Assembly (NCBI GenBank): GCA_003241785.1
Contig: QFPW01000010.1
Coordinates: forward strand, 1-64,000
Length of the DNA: 64,000 bases
Reading direction: 5' to 3'
Source of the DNA: Rhodovulum sulfidophilum
Lineage (GTDB): Bacteria; Pseudomonadota; Alphaproteobacteria; Rhodobacterales; Rhodobacteraceae
Both the position numbers and the translations under genes were made by a program. The notes beneath the pieces were generated by a model that worked only from the letters and a program-made list of their open reading frames with translations, ran no database searches and was not told the origin of the DNA. Positions 52,838-61,470 of this stretch are shown here, one piece after another (position 1 is the first letter of the stretch; every line of letters begins with the position of its first letter).

Positions 52838-55800
52838 TCAGACGAAGACGAGCTGTTCGGCCTCGCCAAAACGCAGCGCGGCGAGCACCGGGTCGTGATC
52901 CGAGGCGCGGAAGGCGTCAGTCGCGAACTCGCTGTTCACGTGCACGGCGTCGTAGCGGGCGCCGCCCTTGAGGTTGTCGGAGACAAGGATGTGGTCGATC
53001 GCCTGGCTGTTGCCGTCGAAGGCGTAGGTATAGCGCTCGTCCTCGGGCAGCGTGTTGGTGAGGTTGGTGAGCCCGGCCGCTTCGAGGCCGGTCAGCGGCG
53101 AGACGAATTCGAACTCGTTGAAGTCGCCGAGAACGACGAGGTTCGCATCGGCGTCCGCGCCGAGTTCCCCCGCGACGAAGCCCGCGACCGCCGCCGCCTG
53201 CGCATGGCGCGCGTCGACGCCACCGTTGACGGTCGGGTCTTCCTGCCGCGCCTCGAACGGCTGCTCGGTGCCGATGATCGGCGCCGAGCCGCCCTTCGAG
53301 GAGAAGTGGTTGTTCACCACCGTTACCGTCTCACCCTTGAAGGCGAAGTCGGCGACGAGCGGCGCGCGGGTTTCCTCGAAGGCGTGGCCTTCGCCCTGGC
53401 CGTCGATGGTCCGGAGCGAGTCCTCGACGAGATCGACGCGGTCCGAGCGGTAGAGATAGGCGGTGCGGATGTTGCCGCCCGGCTCGCCGCCGCTGGTGTT
53501 GTCGCCGATGAACGGATTGTCGATCCACTCGTAGGTGAGCGAGCCGTTGAGCGCGCCGTCATCCGCGACGTCGATCCAGCGCGACAGCAGTTCGAGCGTG
53601 GTCGAGGCGGACGTCGTGCCGTCGTCGGTGGCACCGGAATTGTCCTGCACCTCCTGGAGCGCGATCACGTCCGGCGCGTTCAGCGCGTCCACGATCTGCT
53701 CGGCCACCGCCATGAAGCGGAAGTCGAGCACGTCCGTATCCCCGTCCATGTCGTTCGGATCGAGGTTGAGGACATTGTAGCTCGCGAAGGTCATCGTCGC
53801 GCAACCGCCCTTCAGGTCGCTCGTCTCCGGCGTGAGGCCGCCCGAGACCACGTTGCCGGTGAAATCCTCGGTCGGGACGATCTCGTAGTTACCGAAGCCG
53901 TAGCCGAGCACGCCGGTCACGTCGCCGAGCTTGTCGCCGGTGCTGATGCCGCCGACGTCGAGGTCGAGCACGCCCGAGTCGGGGTCGATCTGCACCCGCT
54001 CCGGGTTGAAGTCGTCGGGCGAGATGTTGAGCGTGCCGCGCTCGCTGAGGCCCGTGGCGCCCGCGCCCTGGTTCGCGACGGCGTAGACCTCGCCGAAGCC
54101 GTTGGTGCCAGCGACCGCGACGGCGTCCTCGAGCGTGACCTGCATCCCCTCGAGGCTTTCGGAGAAGTCGGCGCCGCTCGTCGTCGGATTGAAGGCGATG
54201 AAGGCGTCGTCCTCGATGTTCTCGGTCGGGAGAACCCGGCCGGAGGCGCCGATGATGACGGCTTCGGGCAGCGCGTTGCCCGACGAGGTGACGGTGATCT
54301 CGGTCACGTCGCCGATCTGGGTCGTCGGCAGGTTCCGGCTGGCGGTGCCGCCGGGGAAGTACTCGCTGAGCGTGCCGGCGACCTCGATCGCGTCGCCGAC
54401 CGCGACGGCCGGCGCCGCGCCGGTGAAGACGAAGATCGCGTCGGAGGTGGCGATGTTCCCGTCACCTTCGGGGTCCTGGAGATAGAAGCCGTTGGTGTCG
54501 AGCGCGGTGACGACGCCGGAGGTCCGCGCTTCCGCGCCGGCGAGCGAGGTCTCGCCCTCGGGCAGCGCGTTGAAGAGCGCCGCGACGGTCGAGAAGCCGG
54601 AGGCGGCGAGCACCGAGGGCGCGACCTGACCGGCGCCCTGGAGATCGTAGATCGCGGTCAGTTCCGGCGCGACATCGTCAAGGACGGTGTCCTCGCGGAA
54701 GTCGAGGTTCTGGATCCGCTCGTCGAGCTCCGGGCTCGTATCCTCGAGCGCGTAGGGCGTGTCGAGGAGGTTGTCGAGCAGGTACTCCGCGAAGGCGTCC
54801 TGTTCGGTACCGTCCGCCGCGAAGGTCGCGTCACCGGTGCGGGGCGCGTCCTCGGCCTGGGTCAGGTCGAGGCGGTCGCGCTCCGGGAACGGATAGCCGT
54901 CGCCGCCATCGGCCATGAAGCCGAGCGTGACGACGCGCACGGTCGCGTCGGCGTCGACCACCACGCCGTCGCGCATGATCGGGGTGACCACGGCGCCCGC
55001 GTCATCGACGACCGCCGCCGAGACGATGCGCGAACCGGCCGGGAGGACCGGATCGAAGCTGAACTCGATGCCCGCGACCTGCGGGAACTGGCCCGCGACT
55101 TCTGGCAGGCCCGCGACGCCGTGCTCCAGCGCCGTGATGACCTCGGCATGCGTCATGGTGAGGAGCGTCAGGCCGTTGTTGAAGGCGAGCGCGGTCGCAA
55201 CGTCGGTCTGGCTGATGCCGCCCGCGGGCTTCACGCCCGGGATTTCCTCGGTCGGCATGCGCTCGGCCACGGAGCCGCCGGCCGGAACGCTGATCTGGCC
55301 GATCGAGGCCCGGACGCCGCCGCCGTTCTTGATCGAGATCATCACCTCGGGATCGGTCTCGCGCGCGGCGGCGAGGTTCGCGTCGGCGGTCAGGTTGCCG
55401 AGATTGGTTTCCTGCGTGCGCACGCCGTCGAGATCGCCGGCCTCGCCGGTACCCGAGCGCTGGCCATTCAGGAACACCTCGGAATTGCCGAGGATGACGG
55501 ATTCGCGCGCCACGATGACCTCGCGCAGCGCGTCGACCACGGCCTGGACCTCGGGGTTCACCATGTCCTCGGCGCCAAGATCGGCGACACCCTGATCGTC
55601 GGTCGCGTAGGCGCCGCTCACCTCGGGATCGTAGCTCTCGGGGATGATCACGCCGTTCTCGTCGAAATCGACGACGAGGCGGCCGACGTACTTGTAGTTG
55701 CCGTCGGTGTTGACGACCATCGTCGGCGCGCCGTCGGCCGCCTCGATCGTGGTCGGGTATTCGCCCTGGACGCTGTCGCCCGGGCGGAGCCGGTCGTTCT

Positions 55801-56578
55801 CGTCCATGAGACGGGTGTTCGAGCCGCCGGCGACGATCACGTCGACATCGGTCAGGCGCGTGGCGAGTTCCTGCTCGATCGAGATCTGCTGCATGTGGGC
55901 GAGCAGGACGACCTTGTTCATCTCCGGATTGTCGGCGAGGAGCGCGTCGACGTCGGCCTGGATCTCGGCCGCCAGCGCGTCGAGCTGCTCGGAGGTCGGC
56001 TGGGTGTCGAACTCACCCGGCAGCGCCGCGACGTCGCCAGGGCTCGAGATCGCGGGAAGCGTCGGCGTGGTCGCGCCGACGACGCCGATGAGCTCGCCGC
56101 CTTCCTCGAGCACGATCGAGCCGGTGACGGTGCCCGCGACCGGCGAGCCGCCGTCGGCGACGACGAGCTCCGCGAGGCTCGGCTGGGCCGAGAAGTCGAG
56201 GTTGCCCGAAAGATACGGATAGGCCGCGCCCCCGAAGACGTCACCGCCGCCGATCAGGCCGGCGAGCACGTCCGGGCCAAGGTCGAATTCATGGTTGCCG
56301 AGGGCGATGGCCTGCACGCCGAGCGTGTTCTGGATCAGGATGTCGCCGGCGCCCGCGGTGCCGAAGGCCTCCGTCGAGGCGTCGAAGAATACGCCGGGAA
56401 TGAAGGAATCACCGGAACTGAGCACCAGCGTGTTGTCCAGTTCACCGTCGCCGCCAAAGTCCCGTGCCTGGAGCGCGGCGAGCACCGCCGAGAGATTGGC
56501 CGCGTCGTCGAGCGCGGCCGCGCCGCCCTCCTGGTCTGAAAAGTGCAGGAGTTCCAGCGTGTAGCCAAGAGTTTCCAT
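52838..56578 (-). CDS. 5'-nucleotidase / extracellular endonuclease fusion (1,246 aa)
   Basis: Two enzymes in one chain. Residues about 1-560 are an UshA-like 5'-nucleotidase: LLHFSDQEGG, then ALGNHEFDLG (about 94) and ISIKNGGGVRASI, TMTHAEVITALEHGVAG. A linker with OB-like strands (about 650-900) leads to an ExeM/NucH-like endonuclease-exonuclease-phosphatase domain from about 925: FASYNVLNLD, ALQEVQDNSG, VLGDFNEFEF (about 1150), and RASDHDPVLAAL (about 1230). It would degrade extracellular DNA and dephosphorylate nucleotides. No N-terminal signal peptide is seen; related proteins are exported by type I secretion. A Pho-box-like site lies upstream. Confidence 0.9.
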   Translation of the reverse strand: METLGYTLELLHFSDQEGGAAALDDAANLSAVLAALQARDFGGDGELDNTLVLSSGDSFIPGVFFDASTEAFGTAGAGDILIQNTLGVQAIALGNHEFDLGPDVLAGLIGGGDVFGGAAYPYLSGNLDFSAQPSLAELVVADGGSPVAGTVTGSIVLEEGGELIGVVGATTPTLPAISSPGDVAALPGEFDTQPTSEQLDALAAEIQADVDALLADNPEMNKVVLLAHMQQISIEQELATRLTDVDVIVAGGSNTRLMDENDRLRPGDSVQGEYPTTIEAADGAPTMVVNTDGNYKYVGRLVVDFDENGVIIPESYDPEVSGAYATDDQGVADLGAEDMVNPEVQAVVDALREVIVARESVILGNSEVFLNGQRSGTGEAGDLDGVRTQETNLGNLTADANLAAARETDPEVMISIKNGGGVRASIGQISVPAGGSVAERMPTEEIPGVKPAGGISQTDVATALAFNNGLTLLTMTHAEVITALEHGVAGLPEVAGQFPQVAGIEFSFDPVLPAGSRIVSAAVVDDAGAVVTPIMRDGVVVDADATVRVVTLGFMADGGDGYPFPERDRLDLTQAEDAPRTGDATFAADGTEQDAFAEYLLDNLLDTPYALEDTSPELDERIQNLDFREDTVLDDVAPELTAIYDLQGAGQVAPSVLAASGFSTVAALFNALPEGETSLAGAEARTSGVVTALDTNGFYLQDPEGDGNIATSDAIFVFTGAAPAVAVGDAIEVAGTLSEYFPGGTASRNLPTTQIGDVTEITVTSSGNALPEAVIIGASGRVLPTENIEDDAFIAFNPTTSGADFSESLEGMQVTLEDAVAVAGTNGFGEVYAVANQGAGATGLSERGTLNISPDDFNPERVQIDPDSGVLDLDVGGISTGDKLGDVTGVLGYGFGNYEIVPTEDFTGNVVSGGLTPETSDLKGGCATMTFASYNVLNLDPNDMDGDTDVLDFRFMAVAEQIVDALNAPDVIALQEVQDNSGATDDGTTSASTTLELLSRWIDVADDGALNGSLTYEWIDNPFIGDNTSGGEPGGNIRTAYLYRSDRVDLVEDSLRTIDGQGEGHAFEETRAPLVADFAFKGETVTVVNNHFSSKGGSAPIIGTEQPFEARQEDPTVNGGVDARHAQAAAVAGFVAGELGADADANLVVLGDFNEFEFVSPLTGLEAAGLTNLTNTLPEDERYTYAFDGNSQAIDHILVSDNLKGGARYDAVHVNSEFATDAFRASDHDPVLAALRFGEAEQLVFV

Positions 56579-57239
56579 CGGACGGTTCTCGTTTCAGTTG
56601 CGTTGGCGGGAATGATCCCGCCCGAGCGCGGCACTTTCTCCACGGCGGTGAGACAATCCGGTGACAGGTCAGGCTTCGGAGCGGCTTGATCCGTCCACTT
56701 CGAGAAGTTTGATGCCCTACAGGACCTGTTGGACGGCCATTCGGGACGAAACGACCGCCTTGAAGGCCACGCTGAGATGAGCGCGGCACGTTGCCGCGGC
56801 GTCCTTGAGTTGGGGGATGTCATCCGGCAGCTGACCAGCCCCACCGATGTGCCGGGACGCTCCGTCGTGCGATCGGGCCTATTGGCGTGCTATCGGCATG
56901 CTTGTCATCGCCGTGCCTCGCGGGATGACGTCACCCGGCTCCAGCTGGAGGCCGCCGGCTCCGAACCGTACGAAGGCGCGGGTGATCAACCGGGCGGCGG
57001 AGGTGCGACGCTCACCACGTTGGTTTCCGGTCCACCAAACTGACGAATGGCGAGTAAAGCATCAGAACCGCGATCACCATGCCGCCTGCGATCCAGCCGC
57101 GCCACCAGCGAACGACTTCGTGGGTCGCCGGCGAACTGCGAGGCGGCGCCTCCTGCTAACGCGCCACGCCGCCCCGGGTCACGACGACGTCGTCACGGTC
57201 TTTCAATCGCGCCGGTCAGGCTCGACGGTATCGGCCTTG
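56579..57239. other. Spacer with leader, Pho-box candidate and decayed coding pieces
   Basis: The first 120 bases are the leader of the nucleotidase/nuclease gene, including a 7-bp stem (ggcggga/tcccgcc, 56605-56622). Further on, the minus strand holds an open piece ending near 57041 with membrane-like text (RWWRGWIAGGMVIAVLMLYS) but no start codon, and a stop in front of it. These look like remnants of a membrane-protein gene. Confidence 0.4.
56650..56667 (-). promoter_or_regulatory. Candidate Pho box upstream of the nucleotidase/nuclease gene
   Basis: Read on the minus strand the site is CTGTCAC-CGGA-TTGTCTC, two 7-bp half-sites with the 11-bp PhoB spacing. The first half matches 6 of 7 consensus bases and the second about 4 of 7. 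It lies about 72 bp before the ATG. PhoB-P would activate the gene under phosphate starvation. Confidence 0.45.
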
Positions 57240-57273
57240 TCAGCGGCGAGCCCGGCGCCGGGCTCGCCGCTGA
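57240..57273 (-). terminator. Strong palindromic terminator-like hairpin after phoX
   Basis: A perfect 34-bp palindrome (17-bp arms, arm tcagcggcgagcccggc) starts five bases beyond the phoX stop. No U-tract follows, so it may act as a Rho-independent stop only weakly or stabilise the mRNA 3' end. Confidence 0.6.
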
Positions 57274-57277
57274 GGTA

Positions 57278-59278
57278 TCAGCCGATGCGGCCGCCACCCT
57301 GCTTGGTGATCACCACCACGGCGGGCCGGGGCGGCATGCCGTCCTGGAAGTCCGGCCACCGGGTCGAGGGATCCTCGAAATAGGACAGCCGGCCGAAGGC
57401 GTCCCAATCATCGCCGCCATCGCCTGGATGCTGCACCGCGACGAACATCGTCTCCATGTCGTCGAGCATCCGAGGGCCGCACATCTCCGCGCCGACCGGG
57501 ACCCGGAAGAACAGCCGCGACGTCCCGCGCGCGCCCTCGCCGGTGTCCACCGCCCAGACGCCGTCGGTGCGGCCGGTCGCCGAGGGGCTGTTGCCGTCGG
57601 TCGAGACCCAGAGCCTGCCCTCGCCATCGACCGCGCAGTTGTCGGGCATGCCGAACCAGCCGTTGACCGTCGTCTCGGTCGAGAAGGTGGCGCCGACCTC
57701 GGCGACGCTCGGGGCACCGCATTTGAGCAGGATCTCCCAGGTGCCCCGGGTCGCGGCGAAATCGCCGTTCTCCTCGGCGATCTCGATGATATGGCCGAAG
57801 GCGTTGTCCGCGCGCGGGTTCGCCGCGTTGAGATCGTCCTCCTTGCGCCGCGTGTTGTTGGTCAGCATCACGTAGACACGGCCGTTGGTCGCGTTCGGCT
57901 CGATGTCCTCGGGCCGATCCATCGGCGTCGCGCCGAGCAGATCCGCCGCGCGGCGGGTCTCGATCAGCACATCCGCCTGGCTCTCGAAGCCGTTCTCGGC
58001 GGTCAGCGGTCCCTCGCCGAAGACGAGCGGCAGCCAGACCATCGCGCCCTCGGCGTCGAAGCGCGCCACGTAGAGCGTGCCCGCGTCGAGCAGGTCCATG
58101 TTGGCCGCGCGGTTCTCCGGGTCGAAGGTGCCCGCGGTGACGAACTTGTAGACGTAGTCGAAGCGTTCGTCGTCGCCGAGGTAGAAGACCACCTGGCCGC
58201 CGGGTGCCACGATCGATTCCGCGCCCTCGTGCTTGAAGCGGCCGAGCGCGGTGCGCTTCTTGGGCGCCGAGGTCGGGTCGGTCACGTCGACCTCGACCAC
58301 CCAGCCGAAACGGTTGGGCTCGTTCGGTTCTTTCGAGACGTCGAAGCGCTCGTGGAAATTGCCCCATTCATAGCTGCCCTCGGGGATGCCGAGGCGCTCG
58401 TAGTTCTTTGCCTCGCGATGCCCCGCGGGCAGCTCGCCGAGGAAGTAGCCGTGGATGTTCTCCTCGGCCATGACATAGGTGCCCCAGGGCGTGACGCCGC
58501 CGGCGCAGTTGTTGACGGTTCCGAGCACGCGCGTGCCGGTCGGATCGGCGGCGGTCATGAGCCGCGGGCTGCCGGCGGCGGGGCCGGAGATCTGCATCGG
58601 GGTCATCGCGGTCACGCGGCGGTTGAAACGGCCGTCGGTCATCACCTGCCACTTGCCGCCGACCTTGCGGATCTCGACGATCGTGCCGCCATGCGCCGCC
58701 ATCTCGATATCGGCGCGGGCCTGGTCGGCCGGCGCGATGCGCAACGCCTTCTCGCCGCCCTCGTCGTCGACGATCTCGACGATGCCGGCGAACATCATGT
58801 GCGGGTCAGTGTATTCGTGGTTCACCACGAGCAGACCGTGGTCGGGATCGCCCTCGAGCGGGATGAAGCCGACGAAGTCGTTGTTGTAGCCGAACTGCCG
58901 CTCCTGCGCCGCCGCCGTCTGGGCGCGCACGTCGAAGGCCGGCGAGTCGGGAAAGAGCGGGTCGCCCCAGCGCAGCAGCACGTCGGCGTCATAGCCTTCG
59001 GCGACGTGATGCGCGGCATCGACGCCGGCCGTGACCTCGGGGAAGTCGAAGACCGAGGCGCCGGCCGCCTGCGCGGCCGCCCGCTCGGCGGTCACGAGGG
59101 CGATCGGACCGACGGTCGCGGCGATCGCGGTAGAGGCGAGCGCGCCTTTCAGCACGCCACGGCGCGAGAACCGTTCGGCGATGACCTCGCCCATCGTCGG
59201 ATTACCTGTCGGGTTGTGGCCAGGTCCGTCGGCCTGCTCCAGGCGGCTGCTGCGGAATAGCCGGGAAAGCTCGCTCAT
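57278..59278 (-). CDS. phoX: PhoX-family alkaline phosphatase, Tat-exported (666 aa)
   Basis: The start at 59278 (MSELSRLFRSSRLEQ) has AGGAG upstream. A twin-arginine signal, SRRGVLKGALAS at 38-49, routes the folded protein out. Family text follows: FGYNNDFVGFIPLEG, LVVNHEYTDP, GTVNNCAGGVTPWGTY, ENIHGYFLGELP, ARFDAEGAMVWLPL, GMPDNCAVDGEGRLWVSTDG. PhoX is a Ca2+/Fe-dependent phosphomonoesterase used by marine bacteria under phosphate limitation. It pairs functionally with the nucleotidase/nuclease downstream, and both could be PhoB-controlled. A good Pho box was not seen before phoX itself. Confidence 0.93.
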   Translation of the reverse strand: MSELSRLFRSSRLEQADGPGHNPTGNPTMGEVIAERFSRRGVLKGALASTAIAATVGPIALVTAERAAAQAAGASVFDFPEVTAGVDAAHHVAEGYDADVLLRWGDPLFPDSPAFDVRAQTAAAQERQFGYNNDFVGFIPLEGDPDHGLLVVNHEYTDPHMMFAGIVEIVDDEGGEKALRIAPADQARADIEMAAHGGTIVEIRKVGGKWQVMTDGRFNRRVTAMTPMQISGPAAGSPRLMTAADPTGTRVLGTVNNCAGGVTPWGTYVMAEENIHGYFLGELPAGHREAKNYERLGIPEGSYEWGNFHERFDVSKEPNEPNRFGWVVEVDVTDPTSAPKKRTALGRFKHEGAESIVAPGGQVVFYLGDDERFDYVYKFVTAGTFDPENRAANMDLLDAGTLYVARFDAEGAMVWLPLVFGEGPLTAENGFESQADVLIETRRAADLLGATPMDRPEDIEPNATNGRVYVMLTNNTRRKEDDLNAANPRADNAFGHIIEIAEENGDFAATRGTWEILLKCGAPSVAEVGATFSTETTVNGWFGMPDNCAVDGEGRLWVSTDGNSPSATGRTDGVWAVDTGEGARGTSRLFFRVPVGAEMCGPRMLDDMETMFVAVQHPGDGGDDWDAFGRLSYFEDPSTRWPDFQDGMPPRPAVVVITKQGGGRIG

Positions 59279-59412
59279 GGGGATGCTCCTGGTGGCGTGT
59301 CGGGCCGCGCTGTCACGGGCCGATGGCTGCCGCATTGGCTACGCCGTCTCCACGACGTTTGGATGACGGCGCCGCGCGACAGCCATCGCGGAAGCCGAAG
59401 GAAGAGCGCAGC

Positions 59413-59559
59413 ATGGCGACCAGCATCGGCGCGCTGATCGCGACGCTGCGCCAACGGCAGTTGCTGGAGCGGGCGAACGTCGTCTCCAGCTTCGCGCAGT
59501 TCGACAGCCCCGTGATCCGGCGCGAATTCGCCGGTCTCTTCCGCGGCAAGGGAGCGTGA
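59413..59559 (+). CDS. Small protein upstream of the ParA fragment (48 aa)
   Basis: GGAAGAGCG precedes the ATG. Helical, basic sequence (GALIATLRQRQLLERANVV, then FAQFDSPVIRREFAGLF). It ends one base before the GTG of the ParA-like gene, so the two form a unit. No family was recognised. It is divergent from phoX, sharing the 59279-59412 promoter region. Confidence 0.6.
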   Translation: MATSIGALIATLRQRQLLERANVVSSFAQFDSPVIRREFAGLFRGKGA

Positions 59560-59560
59560 A

Positions 59561-59973
59561 GTGAAGATCATCGCATGCTACAGCAACAAGGGCGGCGTGG
59601 GGAAAACGGCGACCGCGGTGAACCTCGCCTATGCCTTCGCGAAGTCGGGCGCCCGGGTGCTCCTGTGCGATCTTGATCCGCAGGGCGCCTCGGGTTTCTA
59701 TTTCCGGATGAAGCCCTCCCGGCGGCTGCTGGACGAAGCCTTCTTCAAGGATACAGAGCGTTTCGCGAAGGCGATTCGCGGCAGCGATTTCGACAATCTC
59801 GACATCCTGCCGGCGAACATGAGCTTCCGCGACTTCGACGTGTTCCTGTCACGGATGAAAAACAGCAGCTCGCGGCTGGGCAAGACGCTGACGGCGGTCT
59901 CGGACGATTACGACATCGTCATGCTCGACTGCCCGCCGAACATCTCCATGCCGGGCGCCGCAGTGGCGCAACG
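59561..59973 (+). pseudogene. ParA-family ATPase, truncated
   Basis: The GTG start has GGAGCG upstream. Walker A is KGGVGKTATAVNLAYAF, then LLCDLDPQGASGF, and Walker B is DIVMLDCPPNIS. The sequence breaks off directly after that motif near 59950-59970, about 135 residues in, where intact relatives continue for another 70-120. What follows is a tail of the exonuclease gene in another frame, so the reading frame ends artificially at 59995. The protein lacks the C-terminal part of the fold and is probably nonfunctional. Confidence 0.8.
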
Positions 59974-60033
59974 GACATTCATCGCTACGAGCTGACCGCC
60001 TGGACGCGGTTCTCCGAAACGGAATGGGGTTGA
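59974..60033 (+). pseudogene. Relic of the exonuclease 3' end (copy 3)
   Basis: In frame this reads DIHRYELTAWTRFSETEWG and a stop, matching the last residues of the exonuclease at 44634-45545 (DIHRYELTAWTRFSEREW). It differs at silent sites, so it comes from a diverged relative. It abuts the truncated ParA gene and marks a fusion junction. The 60034-60270 spacer has no gene. Confidence 0.82.
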
Positions 60034-60270
60034 GCCACGAATCCGTTCACTGGGCTACTGACCGATCCCGAGGCAAACTCCGGATCTTGAATCTCGAACC
60101 CGGGCCCGGCGGTGCACAGATGGTACCTTGGGGAGGCTTCCGGCCCGAAGCGGTCGTCCAGCAAGCCTGCCTTGCGGCACACCGCTTGGTGCGTTTGTTC
60201 CAATGGCGACGTGATCCGAGACGCGAGACTTATGCGCGATGTCGGTAGCCGTCGGCGGAAGTCCGCGACG

Positions 60271-61344
60271 CTATGTTGAGCGAGGGCGCGCCGTCGATCT
60301 GCGCGGAATGAGCGTTGGGGTCGCGACCCTGAAGCGCTCGCGCGGGACCGCCGACTCCGAAGCGAGCAACTCAAGCGCGGCGGCCGCGATCTGGTCGAAG
60401 GGCACACGCACCGAGGTCAGCGGCGCGGGCAGACGGCTGACGATCGGAATGTCGTTGTAGCCGACCAACGACACGTCTTCGGGTACAGAAAGGCCCAGCC
60501 GGCCGATCGTCGAAAGCGCGCCGATCGCGGTGTTGTCATTCACCGCGAAGATCGCGGTCGGCGGTGGATCAAGACGCATCAGCGCCTCCGCCGCCTCCGC
60601 TCCGGAATCGATGCCGAAGCTCGAGGGTATGACCCAGTCGGGCGCGACTGGGAGACCGGCCTCGGCCATTGCCTCGCGGTAGCCCGCCGCGCGTCCCCTG
60701 CTGCTGGAGGCGTAGCCCGGCCCGGCGATCAAGCCAATCCGGCGATGGCCGAGGTCGATCAGATGCCGCGTCGCGAGATAGCCACCCAGACGGTCGTCCG
60801 CCACCGAGGAAAGGCTTTTGCCATTGCTCCGCAGTGCCAAGACGAAGGGCACGCCGCGCGCGGTGAGCTGATCCGGGAAGTCGTCCTCCTCGCGCGCGGT
60901 CGACAAAATGAGGCCGTCCACGCCACGGCGAAGCAGGCTGTCGGCGGCGGCCCGGTCCGCGCCGGGCTCATCATCCGTGGTGGCGACGATCGCGAACTGC
61001 CCGGTCCGGGCGCAAGCATGGGCGATTGCCTCGTAGAGCATCGCCATTACGGTATCGGTCAGCCGGGGCACGATCACCCCCACGGTCAAGCTCTTGCCGC
61101 GGCGCAGGCTCGCGGCCGTCGCGTCGCGGGTGTAGCCGAGGTCGGCGGCAACCTGCCGCACGCGCCGCGCCGTCGGGCTGTCCGAGCGCGGCAGCCGCTC
61201 GTCGAGAATGCGCGAGACGGTGGACTTCGAGACCCCCGCCGCGGCCGCGACGTCGAGGATCGTTACGCGGCCCGGCCGCTCTTCGAATTGCCGATCCTGA
61301 TCTCTGTCCGTCAACACGTCATCTCCTCCGCGCATGGCTCCCAT
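60271..61344 (-). CDS. LacI-family transcription repressor (357 aa)
   Basis: HTH DVAAAAGVSKSTVSRIL at about residues 31-47, preceded by a hydrophilic N-terminal extension. The periplasmic-binding-like sensor domain shows LTVGVIVPRLTDTVMAML, RRGVDGLILST, GYLATRHLIDLGHRRIGLI and AIFAVNDNTAIGAL. It probably controls the divergent lyase and transporter genes in response to a sugar-acid intermediate. A palindromic operator lies in the shared spacer. Confidence 0.9.
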   Translation of the reverse strand: MGAMRGGDDVLTDRDQDRQFEERPGRVTILDVAAAAGVSKSTVSRILDERLPRSDSPTARRVRQVAADLGYTRDATAASLRRGKSLTVGVIVPRLTDTVMAMLYEAIAHACARTGQFAIVATTDDEPGADRAAADSLLRRGVDGLILSTAREEDDFPDQLTARGVPFVLALRSNGKSLSSVADDRLGGYLATRHLIDLGHRRIGLIAGPGYASSSRGRAAGYREAMAEAGLPVAPDWVIPSSFGIDSGAEAAEALMRLDPPPTAIFAVNDNTAIGALSTIGRLGLSVPEDVSLVGYNDIPIVSRLPAPLTSVRVPFDQIAAAALELLASESAVPRERFRVATPTLIPRRSTARPRST

Positions 61345-61394
61345 GCGTCCGCCGCAACTTCACGCTTGACACGAATCGCGGTTTGAAACTATCT

Positions 61395-61408
61395 CGGGAA
61401 CGTTCCCG
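61395..61408. promoter_or_regulatory. Candidate LacI-type operator
   Basis: cgggaacgttcccg is a perfect 14-bp palindrome with a central CG, the form bound by LacI/GalR proteins. It lies about 60 bp before the lyase start and 50 bp before the repressor start, so it could govern both. Confidence 0.72.
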
Positions 61409-61470
61409 CGAACGATACTAAACGGGGATCGAAACTTCAAACCTGACAACCTCAAGGGAGTGAACCGCTC

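Noticed and set aside
52805..56539. 1,244-codon plus-strand open frame antisense to the nucleotidase/nuclease
   Set aside because: Its residues are a low-complexity Arg/Asp/Val mix caused by codon bias on the other strand. The minus strand carries two clear enzyme domains.
57047..59260. 737-codon plus-strand open frame antisense to phoX
   Set aside because: Same cause as above. The minus strand has the complete PhoX motif set and a Tat signal.
59279..59412. Pho box upstream of phoX
   Set aside because: Half-sites resembling CTGTCAT are present, but their spacing is 13 rather than 11 bases and matches are weak.
60034..60270. Small plus-strand open frame after the exonuclease relic
   Set aside because: No ribosome site, no protein-like pattern, and its start falls in a known junction region.
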